17,493 bases of DNA, taken from NCBI GenBank assembly GCA_964530225.1, contig CAZHBA010000027.1, forward strand, positions 1 through 17,493. Direction: 5' to 3'. The stretch is from CAZHBA01 sp964530225. Its GTDB lineage: Bacteria; Pseudomonadota; Alphaproteobacteria; UBA6615. Below the pieces are notes generated by a model, which worked only from the letters and a program-made list of their open reading frames with translations, did not search any database and had not been told where the DNA came from. Made by a program: the position numbers and the translations under genes. This document shows positions 8,661 through 14,644 of this stretch, one piece after another (within the stretch, counting starts at the first letter, position 1; every line of letters starts with the position of its first letter).

Positions 8661-9422
8661 ATGAACATTAAGGGCAAGGCCGCGCTGGTCACCGGTGGCG
8701 GTTCGGGCCTCGGCGCGGCGACGGCACAGATCCTGGCCGACGCCGGCGCGAAGGTGGCGGTGCTCGATGTGCGGCTCGACGGCGCGCAGGCGACAGCGAA
8801 AAAGTTCGGCGGTCTGGCGGTCGAATGCGATGTCGGCAACGCCAATAGCGCCGTCGCCGCGGTGGGTCGAGCACGCGAGGCGCATGGTCCAACTAGTATC
8901 CTTGTCAACTGCGCCGGTATCGGTCCCGGCGCCGCCGTCGTCGGCAAGACCGGCCCAGTCGACCTCGGTTGGTTCGAGCAGACCGTGCGAATCAACCTGA
9001 CGGGTACCTTCAACATGATCCGGCTCGCCGCCACCGACATGATGGCAATGGAGCCCAGTGCGGAGGGCGAACGCGGCGTCATCGTCAATACTGGCTCCAC
9101 TTCGGCCTACGAGGGTCAGATCGGCCAGGCCGCCTATGCCGCCTCGAAGGGAGGCGTGGTCGGCATGGGAATCGCTTTGGCTCGCGAGTTCGCGCGCGCC
9201 GGTATCCGCGTCATGACTATCTCGCCCGGCCCGTTCGACACGCCGCTATTCACCTCGATGCCACGAAACGCGTACCGGCGCCTCGTTGAGGCCGCGCAAT
9301 TTCCCAAGCGCCCTGGCAAACCGGCGGAGTACGGCCAACTCGTTGTCAGCATCGTCGAGAATCCGATGCTCAACGGCGAATCAATCCGCCTTGACGGCGC
9401 TCTGCGCATGGGCCCGCGCTAA
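8661..9422 (+). CDS. Short-chain dehydrogenase, HSD10-like 3-hydroxyacyl-CoA dehydrogenase
   Basis: NAD-dependent oxidoreductase of 253 residues with the classical SDR layout. The cofactor loop TGGGSGLG is at 11-18, the acidic residue after beta-2 in LDVR near 35-38 indicates NAD preference, and NCAG is near 87-90. The catalytic Ser lies in NTGSTSA, followed by YAASK. The C-terminal stretch from LAREFARAGIRVMTISPG through NPMLNGESIRLDGALRM is the pattern of 17beta-HSD10-type proteins, which oxidise 2-methyl-3-hydroxybutyryl-CoA and other 3-hydroxyacyl-CoAs in isoleucine and fatty-acid breakdown. The ATG at 8661 has AGGGG eight bases upstream. It is transcribed away from the oxidoreductase gene and followed by hairpin repeats. 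The role in this window is most likely the beta-oxidation-like step of the acyl-CoA pathway encoded around it. Confidence 0.9.
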   Translation: MNIKGKAALVTGGGSGLGAATAQILADAGAKVAVLDVRLDGAQATAKKFGGLAVECDVGNANSAVAAVGRAREAHGPTSILVNCAGIGPGAAVVGKTGPVDLGWFEQTVRINLTGTFNMIRLAATDMMAMEPSAEGERGVIVNTGSTSAYEGQIGQAAYAASKGGVVGMGIALAREFARAGIRVMTISPGPFDTPLFTSMPRNAYRRLVEAAQFPKRPGKPAEYGQLVVSIVENPMLNGESIRLDGALRMGPR

Positions 9423-9451
9423 AGCCGGCTGGTTGACGCTATCCCCCTTCA

Positions 9452-9480
9452 CAACCCTCTCTCTTAAGGGGAGAGGGTTG
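9452..9480. repeat. Inverted repeat hairpin, possible factor-dependent transcription end
   Basis: CAACCCTCTC at 9452-9461 pairs perfectly with GAGAGGGTTG at 9471-9480 around a nine-base loop containing the palindrome CTTAAG. It starts 29 bases after the dehydrogenase stop. No T tract follows on either strand, so it is not a canonical intrinsic terminator. The sequence style resembles dispersed intergenic hairpins that are common in alphaproteobacterial genomes. Confidence 0.6.
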
Positions 9481-9508
9481 GGGAGGAAGAGTGATTAATT
9501 GTGACAAT

Positions 9509-9540
9509 CTCATCCTTCGACAAACTCAAAATGAGGATGG
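9509..9540. repeat. Second inverted repeat, CATCCT...AGGATG element
   Basis: CATCCT at 9511-9516 pairs with AGGATG at 9534-9539; the inner segment reads TTCGACAAACTCAAAATG. CTCAT/ATGAG offers an alternative overlapping pairing. From memory, this closely resembles a dispersed intergenic element of alphaproteobacteria (CATCCTTCGACAAGCTCAGG-like), here with a few mismatches that weaken the stem. It lies 28 bases after the first hairpin. Confidence 0.5.
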
Positions 9541-9548
9541 GTGATCGG

Positions 9549-9840
9549 TCACGCAATATCGAGGACTACATTGCCGGTGTGCTGCGCCGCCTAGGCCATT
9601 TCGTGCGCGGCGACGATCTCGTCAAATGGAAAGCGCGCGGCGATGGTAGTGGTGAACGCGCCGTCAGCGATCATCCGATTGAGGTCGGCGACGCCGGTGT
9701 CCCGATCGGCGTTCGATAGATCATAGACGATGAACCATTTGAGCGCCGCGTCACCAGCGACAAACAGCGTCTGCCCGCCACATCGCCGTCGATGGTGACG
9801 GCACGCTGAGCGGTCAGGACGGGATACCGAAGCAAGCCGC
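9549..9840 (-). pseudogene. Decayed remnant of NADPH:quinone oxidoreductase (zeta-crystallin-like MDR family)
   Basis: Reading the minus strand from 9840 downward gives pieces of a medium-chain quinone reductase spread over different frames: ACFGIP (about 9822-9839), then PVLTAQRAVTIDGDVAG (about 9773-9823), then QTLFVAGDAALKWFIVYDL, and ADLNRMIADGAFTTTIAA followed by RFPFDEIVAAHEMA. These match the order of conserved stretches in the family (LGIPxxTAHRAV, GxVAGQTVLV, ADLNxxL, ARFPLxxIxxAHE, GNVVLDI). Single missing bases near 9775 and near 9821 break the frame, a TAG at 9591-9593 interrupts the C-terminal helix, and AAQHTGNVVLDIA then runs to a TGA at 9549. About 90 residues of the central Rossmann region seem to be deleted. 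The gene is clearly dead. The upstream limit is uncertain; weak similarity may extend to about 9900. Confidence 0.7.
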
Positions 9841-9964
9841 CTGTGGAGACACTTGGCAAATTATCGGCGCGAGTCACCGGTCCAACGCTTCGTGACGTGC
9901 GTTTTTCCGTATTGCGCTTTATGATAGCCATTGAATCGGTAGGCGTCAGAGGGGACGCCCATGC

Positions 9965-10195
9965 ATGCTGGGTAATGCGTACGTACAGGTTGTCGAGTTT
10001 TTCCAAGCCTACGAAGTGTTGGCAGCACTAGCGTCGGCCCTCGCCTCGGTGCTGATTGTCGGTGAAAAACGGACCGCCGACGCCTGCCGCGATGCCGGCA
10101 CGACAGCAGCCAATACCGTCAGCGACGCGGTTGCGGCGATTGTCAGCGTATTCTCGGATGTGGTGGCTGCGATCACAGAGCCGGAAGAAGAATAG
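9965..10195 (+). CDS. Small hypothetical protein, partly hydrophobic
   Basis: A 76-residue open frame I do not recognise. Residues about 12-32 (YEVLAALASALASVLIVG) could form one membrane or amphipathic helix. A polar, Cys-containing middle follows, then an alanine/valine-rich second helix (SDAVAAIVSVFSDVVAAI), and an acidic tail (EPEEE). GAGGGG lies about ten bases upstream of the ATG at 9965, a rather long spacing. Codon choice looks coding-like, with frequent G or C in third position, and no conflicting gene is on the other strand here. It lies 60 bases before the HAD phosphatase gene and could share its transcript. It may be a genuine small membrane protein or a chance frame beside a decayed region. 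Confidence 0.4.
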   Translation: MLGNAYVQVVEFFQAYEVLAALASALASVLIVGEKRTADACRDAGTTAANTVSDAVAAIVSVFSDVVAAITEPEEE

Positions 10196-10255
10196 GTCGA
10201 ACAAAACCCTGCATTCGAGCAGCTATGGCTACTGTGTCTAATCAGGAGACAATCG

Positions 10256-10792
10256 ATGGTAAGGAAGGCGGTATTCTTGGATCGCGATGGCGTTCTGAAC
10301 CGCTCCGACGTTCGTGGCGGCCGGCCCTATGCGCCGACCGCGCTGGACGCCTTCGTGATACTTCCCGAGGTGCCTGCGGCGGTCACGCGACTGCGCTCTG
10401 CTGGGTTTCTCGCCATCGTTGTCACCAACCAGAAGGATGTTGGAGCCGGCAAGACACCACGCACCGTGATGGAGGCGATGCACACCAAGTTACGGAATAG
10501 CGTCACACTCGACGCGATCAAAGTTTGTACATGCACCGACGATTGTCCTTGCTATAAACCGAACACGGGCATGTTGGATGAAGCAGCCAAAGAGTTCAGC
10601 ATCGATCTAGGGACCAGTTATATGGTGGGCGACCGCTGGCGCGATATCGACTGCGGCGCACGAGCCGGGTGCCGCACAGTTTTTATCGACCGCGGTTACG
10701 AAGAGACGCTCAATGCCAAACCGGACTTTGTTGCCGCCGATTTGGCGGAGGCCGCAGGACTGATCCTGGCCGATAGCGGCAACGCTACCTAA
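10256..10792 (+). CDS. HAD-IIIA phosphatase, GmhB / histidinol-phosphatase-like
   Basis: Cytoplasmic phosphatase of 178 residues. GmhB-type members remove the C7 phosphate from D-glycero-D-manno-heptose 1,7-bisphosphate. The nucleophile and general acid are D9 and D11 in FLDRDGVLN, motif II is TNQ at 57-59, motif III Lys is K101, and motif IV is GDRWRD at 125-130. The zinc-loop equivalent holds four cysteines (C91, C93, C97, C99) in CTCTDDCPCYKP. This differs from the more usual C-x-H...C-x-C pattern and has a shorter loop. The ATG at 10256 has GGAG eight bases upstream. It faces the minus-strand sugar operon that includes a GmhA-like isomerase, so a heptose- or other sugar-phosphate role is likely. 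No heptose kinase or nucleotidyltransferase lies in the window, so the exact substrate is open. Confidence 0.87.
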   Translation: MVRKAVFLDRDGVLNRSDVRGGRPYAPTALDAFVILPEVPAAVTRLRSAGFLAIVVTNQKDVGAGKTPRTVMEAMHTKLRNSVTLDAIKVCTCTDDCPCYKPNTGMLDEAAKEFSIDLGTSYMVGDRWRDIDCGARAGCRTVFIDRGYEETLNAKPDFVAADLAEAAGLILADSGNAT

Positions 10793-10829
10793 TTTGAATC
10801 GTTGTCAGCACCGTCGCAGACCAAGCTAA

Positions 10830-11294
10830 CTAGGTCCGGCCGATCGCGTTACAGTGCAGCCAGATCGCAAAGGCGTCATAAGGCACAACCCGCCTATCCA
10901 GCAGTAAGGGCTCGGCCGCCACCAGATCATAACCCTGCCCTTCGTCAACTTGGATTTCGGCTATATCATCCGCTGACAGTACGGCAGAGTAGAAAACACG
11001 CTCGACCGATTCCGCGCCCATCGGTTCGAAGCCAATTGTCATCCGGGTAAGAAAGGTAAGCCGCCCCTCCATATTTAGGGATATTTCTTCTTCTAGCTCG
11101 CGAACGGCAGCCTGCTCAAAACTTTCGCCATTTCGCAACGCACCACCAAACAGGCCCAGATGGCCCGGGTAAAAAATTCCTGTCTTGTCGTCGCGCACCT
11201 GCATCACATATTGCCCCGCCGGGCCTGTCAGAACGACTGCCGAAGCGTCGATAGGATTGAGCGGACCGGTATAAGGAAATTGTCCTGCCTGCAT
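10830..11294 (-). CDS. NUDIX hydrolase
   Basis: Hydrolase of 154 residues that cleaves a nucleoside diphosphate linked to another group, using Mg2+. The Nudix box GALRNGESFEQAAVRELEEE lies at about residues 51-70, with the catalytic REL-EEE core intact; the consensus Gly at the end of the box is Ser. The ATG at 11294 has GGGGA six bases upstream and is preferred to an in-frame GTG at 11306 that directly abuts the preceding stop. It is the last gene of the minus-strand sugar operon, 12 bases after the epimerase gene, and converges with the HAD phosphatase gene across a 37-bp gap. By position it may hydrolyse a nucleotide-sugar (as GDP-mannose hydrolases do) or clean up a side product; the sequence does not decide this. 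Confidence 0.85.
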   Translation of the reverse strand: MQAGQFPYTGPLNPIDASAVVLTGPAGQYVMQVRDDKTGIFYPGHLGLFGGALRNGESFEQAAVRELEEEISLNMEGRLTFLTRMTIGFEPMGAESVERVFYSAVLSADDIAEIQVDEGQGYDLVAAEPLLLDRRVVPYDAFAIWLHCNAIGRT

Positions 11295-11306
11295 AACTTT
11301 CCCCAC

Positions 11307-12185
11307 TCAGCCCTCGATTAGTTTTAACTCTTCCAGGGCGTCTTTAAAGGTGGTGTAGCGAAAATTGGGGAAAGCGGCAGCCGTTGCAGTGGGATCGAAC
11401 GGGCGGTAGCCATCATGCGGCATTGGACCTTTGCGTGGCGTGCCCGTAATTGCGCTATCGCTATCGCAAGCGGCAACTATTTTCTCCGCCATCTCGCGAA
11501 ATGAGAGAACTCGCCCGGTGGCGGCGTTGAGAGCTCCGGTACTGCGCTGTGCGATCATACGCGCCGCTAGTTCTGCGACATCCTCGACATAAACGTGGTC
11601 GCGGCGCTCTTCGCCCTCGCCAAACAATGTGATGGTTTCGCCTCGTTTGGCTAGGCGCATGAACCGGTTGGGGCCATAGCCGTTATGCGGATCCCTGGGC
11701 CCGAATATTAATGTCGGTCGTAGCGTCCCAAAAGGGCAATCCTGATCCTGATCGAGCGCCACTTCACGGGCCAGGTGCATCACCCCGTGCAGAGAATCGG
11801 GCTGGGCAACCGAGTTCTCAGCCAGCGGCCCATCTCTGTCCGCGTAGATCGCATCGGAGCCGATATTTAATACGTAAGACACTGGCTGCTTTTGCAGGGC
11901 ACCAATCACCGAACGCAAAATAGTCATGTTTTCGGCCAGCATGGTCGTGTTTTTAACCGGTGCCTTAGCGGCGGCAAACATCAGCACGTCATCCGGTCGC
12001 AGGTGCGCCGCCAGGGTTTTCACGGCATCAGCCGCCATCAAATCGACGTCGGTCCGTGTCAACGGCAAAACCGCACTACCCAGCCCTTCCAGGCGACGGC
12101 GCGTGACGCCGCCAACAAAACCCGCGCCACCAAGGATCACGGTGCGCGGAGGCTGGGTGGGTTCCGGAAAGCGATGCGTCAACAT
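11307..12185 (-). CDS. NAD-dependent epimerase/dehydratase family protein with altered catalytic motif
   Basis: Extended-SDR fold protein of 292 residues. The NAD-binding GGAGFVGG is at 19-26, the strand ending MFAAAKAPVKN at 69-79, the catalytic-region NIGSDAIYA at 107-115, and the substrate-binding part has LRPTLIFGPRDPHNGYG at 155-171 and RRDHVYVEDVAEL at 194-206. Where the family has YxxxK, this protein reads HGVMH at 133-137, so both the catalytic Tyr and Lys are replaced by His. It may be non-redox, may act as a binding protein, or may use another acid/base. The ATG at 12185 has GGAG about ten bases upstream. It lies between the SIS isomerase gene (57-bp gap) and the NUDIX gene. A role on a nucleotide-activated sugar is inferred from fold and context. 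Confidence 0.85.
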   Translation of the reverse strand: MLTHRFPEPTQPPRTVILGGAGFVGGVTRRRLEGLGSAVLPLTRTDVDLMAADAVKTLAAHLRPDDVLMFAAAKAPVKNTTMLAENMTILRSVIGALQKQPVSYVLNIGSDAIYADRDGPLAENSVAQPDSLHGVMHLAREVALDQDQDCPFGTLRPTLIFGPRDPHNGYGPNRFMRLAKRGETITLFGEGEERRDHVYVEDVAELAARMIAQRSTGALNAATGRVLSFREMAEKIVAACDSDSAITGTPRKGPMPHDGYRPFDPTATAAAFPNFRYTTFKDALEELKLIEG

Positions 12186-12242
12186 ATATCCAATTCTCCA
12201 ACTTATCCGGGTGACAGCGCAAGGTCAGCACACGGCGTATTC

Positions 12243-12827
12243 CTACCACTTGGTCGCGTTGACTTGCAGATCGGGATGCGAAACCAGGCAGTGCCAGACA
12301 ACTGCTTGGAATGCCTCGGTGTGTGGCGTGACATGGTCATCAGTAACGGTTGGAATGACGATAACGCTGTCGCCAATTTTTTTCGCATGTCCACCATCGC
12401 GCCCGACCACGCCGAGGATTCGCGCACCACACTCTTTCGCGTAGTCAAGCGCGCGCACGAGATTCACCGAGACATTGCGCTCTGCATTGCCACCACCCAC
12501 CGAAAAGACAAATATTCCGTCTTTTTCGCTCAACTTGCTGGTTGCCAGCCAACCGACAAAGACCGTCTCCCAGCCTTCATCGTTGGTGCGTGCCGTCAGT
12601 TCGGAAACGTTGTCGGTTGGCGCATAGGACTCGATACCGCAAAGCTTGCGGAAGTCGTTTACCGCGTGCCCCGCATTTCCGGCGGAACCGCCAACCCCGA
12701 GAACGAACAGCCGGCCGTCACGAGCGCGCAACGCCGCCAGTTCCATAGCCATGCGGTCGATTTCTTCCAGATCGAGCCCGGTAACTATACGGCCCACTTC
12801 CTCAAAATAGGTTCTGACATGAGGCAC
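12243..12827 (-). CDS. SIS-domain sugar-phosphate isomerase, GmhA-like
   Basis: Cytoplasmic isomerase-like protein of 194 residues. GmhA converts sedoheptulose 7-phosphate to heptose 7-phosphate; SIS relatives interconvert other ketose and aldose phosphates. The phosphate-binding loop VGGSAGNAGHA and the following NDFRKLCG fill about 48-66, FSVGGGNAERNVS marks the second half of the SIS domain, and a C-terminal HPDLQVNATKW ends it. The reading frame stays open far upstream, but that part overlaps the deacetylase gene. The GTG at 12827 is chosen because GGAG sits eight bases before it, it lies 24 bases after the preceding stop, and it gives the normal family length. It probably acts early in the sugar pathway, before the phosphatase encoded at 10256. 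Confidence 0.87.
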   Translation of the reverse strand: MPHVRTYFEEVGRIVTGLDLEEIDRMAMELAALRARDGRLFVLGVGGSAGNAGHAVNDFRKLCGIESYAPTDNVSELTARTNDEGWETVFVGWLATSKLSEKDGIFVFSVGGGNAERNVSVNLVRALDYAKECGARILGVVGRDGGHAKKIGDSVIVIPTVTDDHVTPHTEAFQAVVWHCLVSHPDLQVNATKW

Positions 12828-12850
12828 TATATTTTCTCCCACAAAACGAA

Positions 12851-13507
12851 TTAAACGATCTCGCGGATAACGCAAAATGCCTCTGCGGCCGCAACCCCAA
12901 TGACGGCGCCATGCCGGCGCGCCAGTTGCTCCGCGGAAGCAAGAGACCGCGCATGCGGCGGCGGACGCATTTCCTCGCCATATACCTGTAACGCTTCCAA
13001 CTTGGTTTCGAGTCCATCGGATATATCGACATAACGGGTTGGCAGGAACGGTTCCGTGCTGTGCGGTGCCCAATCTGTGCTCGACTGAATTTCATATGTA
13101 TAGATGGCGCGGACGCTACTACCCGGAACAGGCCGTAGCGCCGTGACTGCCGCCTTGAAGCAATTTTGATGGTCTACGTTCAAACTGCCGCCATGGCTGA
13201 CATAAACAGCCTTGGGTTGCAGGTCACTAACTGCCGCCTCCACCGTCCCGATCAACTCAGCCAGCGGCACCGTATCGCTGCGGTTTTCAGGAAAGCCACC
13301 GAACCGAACCGAACGGATATCCAGTAAATCCATTACCTGTCCGGTAGCAGCACGGCGCGCTTCATCGCGCCCTGTCCCATCACCGAACAGGACGAGCAAA
13401 TCGACTGGCTGGCCTGCGGTACGTATACGTTGGATCGTACCCCCACATCCCAGCACCTCATCCAAGCCATGGGGGGCAATAACCAGTTCTCCTGCTGTTT
13501 GCGGCAT
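12851..13507 (-). CDS. PIG-L (LmbE-like) deacetylase family protein
   Basis: Protein of 218 residues of the zinc-dependent N-acetylglucosaminyl deacetylase family (PIG-L, MshB, BshB). The N-terminal motif, normally AHPDDE, reads PHGLDE. The zinc-binding His and second Asp remain, but the first Asp, which is the general base in MshB, is Leu. LGCGGT follows as usual. The distal metal-ligand region is VSHGGSLNVDHQ, with both histidines kept. The ATG at 13507 has GGAGGG five bases upstream and is preferred to the GTG at 13510. It lies 21 bases after the first aminotransferase gene's stop and 24 bases before the SIS gene. By context it would deacetylate an amino-sugar intermediate. The missing base residue means the activity is uncertain. 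Confidence 0.85.
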   Translation of the reverse strand: MPQTAGELVIAPHGLDEVLGCGGTIQRIRTAGQPVDLLVLFGDGTGRDEARRAATGQVMDLLDIRSVRFGGFPENRSDTVPLAELIGTVEAAVSDLQPKAVYVSHGGSLNVDHQNCFKAAVTALRPVPGSSVRAIYTYEIQSSTDWAPHSTEPFLPTRYVDISDGLETKLEALQVYGEEMRPPPHARSLASAEQLARRHGAVIGVAAAEAFCVIREIV

Positions 13508-13528
13508 CACATCCCTCCACGGCTGCCC

Positions 13529-14644
13529 CTAGGCACCGTAGAAAGTGTTAATTTGCTCAGCAACGTAGGTAACCTGATCTTCGCTAATTTGCTGATTGTG
13601 CGGCAACGCCAGAACTTTCTCGCATTGGGCTTCAGCCACCGGCATATCGCCTTTCTTGTAACCCAAGCCCTCCGCCGCTTTGTGCAGATGCAGCGGCGTG
13701 CCGTAGTAGACCATCGATTCGATGCCTTTTTCGCGTAGGAAAACCTGCAAGTCGTCGCGGCGTACAGCCTGAACGAGGAGCATCACATAGGAGTCCTTGT
13801 AGCCTTCGGCGGTACGCTCTTCGGGTATGAACACTTCGGACGCACGGATCAATTCGCGATAGAGATCGGCGTTGCGTCGGCGCAGCGCGATGACGTCATC
13901 CAGCTTGCCCAAGCGAAACTTTAACACCTCGGAGCTGAGAACATCGAGGCGGCTGTTGATACCGAACATCACCACGTTGTCCCGGCTTTCCAGACCATGG
14001 TTGCGGTACAGGCTCACCTTACGCGCCACCTCGTCGTCGTTCGTCAGCAAGAAACCGCCATCGCCCAGTGCATTTAGGTTCTTCAGCGGGTGACACGAAA
14101 TAGCGCCGGCCAGGCCGAATAGTCCACCATGGGTACCGTTATAGCTGCTGCCCATGGACTGGGCCGAATCCTCGAGGATCGTCAGATCGTGGCGCGTTGC
14201 GATATCCGATATTGCGTCCATATCGCACATCTTGCCGGTCCAATGCACCGGCATAATCGCCTTGGTGCGAGGCGTAATTTTGCGCTCGATATCAGCGGGA
14301 TCGATGAGCTGGTCATCGCGCACGTCGGCGAACACCGGCGTGGCGCCAACGTGCACAATGGCACCCGTCGTAGCAATGAAGGAAATCGGCGGGTGTATCA
14401 CCTCATCGCCCTTGCCGATGCCGGCCGCCCACAACCCCATCATCAGGGCGTCGGTGCCGGAATTGAGACCAACACAGTGCCGCGCACCCGTATAGCCTTG
14501 CACCATTACCTCAAATTCGTTGAGCTCGGGTGTGAGGACGAGATGGCCTTTCGCCAGTGTTGCCTCGACGCAAGACAACAACTCTTCGCGCTCCTCGACG
14601 AAACGCTGCTTCAGATCGATAAACGGCACCTTGATATCGGGCAT
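13529..14644 (-). CDS. DegT/DnrJ/EryC1/StrS aminotransferase (copy 1)
   Basis: PLP-dependent sugar aminotransferase of 371 residues that moves an amino group, usually from glutamate, to a keto-sugar nucleotide. Visible are the cofactor phosphate-binding NSGTDAL at 61-67, the PLP-ring Asp D159 in LEDSAQSMGSSY, and the Schiff-base lysine K188 in SCHPLKNLNALGDGG. The C-terminal domain carries RNHGLESRDNVVMFGINSRLD. All catalytic residues look intact. Its ATG at 14644 shares one base with the stop of the neighbouring paralogue (TAATG), so translation is probably coupled. It shares clear stretches with that paralogue (for example RAIMPVH/KAIMPVH and RNHGL), pointing to an old tandem duplication. 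The sugar substrate and aminated position are unknown. Confidence 0.92.
   Translation of the reverse strand: MPDIKVPFIDLKQRFVEEREELLSCVEATLAKGHLVLTPELNEFEVMVQGYTGARHCVGLNSGTDALMMGLWAAGIGKGDEVIHPPISFIATTGAIVHVGATPVFADVRDDQLIDPADIERKITPRTKAIMPVHWTGKMCDMDAISDIATRHDLTILEDSAQSMGSSYNGTHGGLFGLAGAISCHPLKNLNALGDGGFLLTNDDEVARKVSLYRNHGLESRDNVVMFGINSRLDVLSSEVLKFRLGKLDDVIALRRRNADLYRELIRASEVFIPEERTAEGYKDSYVMLLVQAVRRDDLQVFLREKGIESMVYYGTPLHLHKAAEGLGYKKGDMPVAEAQCEKVLALPHNQQISEDQVTYVAEQINTFYGA

Noticed and set aside
9452..9480. Intrinsic (rho-independent) terminator
   Set aside because: The stem is good, but no T run follows on either strand, so it is listed as a repeat.
9501..9719. Plus-strand open frame of 72 codons with a GTG start
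   Set aside because: It runs through the second hairpin element and antisense to the quinone oxidoreductase remnant; no ribosome site.
9671..10006. Minus-strand open frame of 111 codons
   Set aside because: Only a short stretch (about 9773-9823) of it matches a protein family, and that belongs to the frameshifted quinone oxidoreductase remnant; the rest has no recognisable protein character.
11892..12854. Long plus-strand open frame of 320 codons
   Set aside because: It lies antisense to the epimerase and SIS genes, whose minus-strand frames carry clear conserved motifs; its own translation shows no recognisable domain.
12828..13073. Upstream extension of the SIS isomerase frame
   Set aside because: The extension overlaps the deacetylase gene and has low-complexity, Arg/Cys/Trp-rich sequence; a GTG with a good ribosome site at 12827 gives the normal family length.
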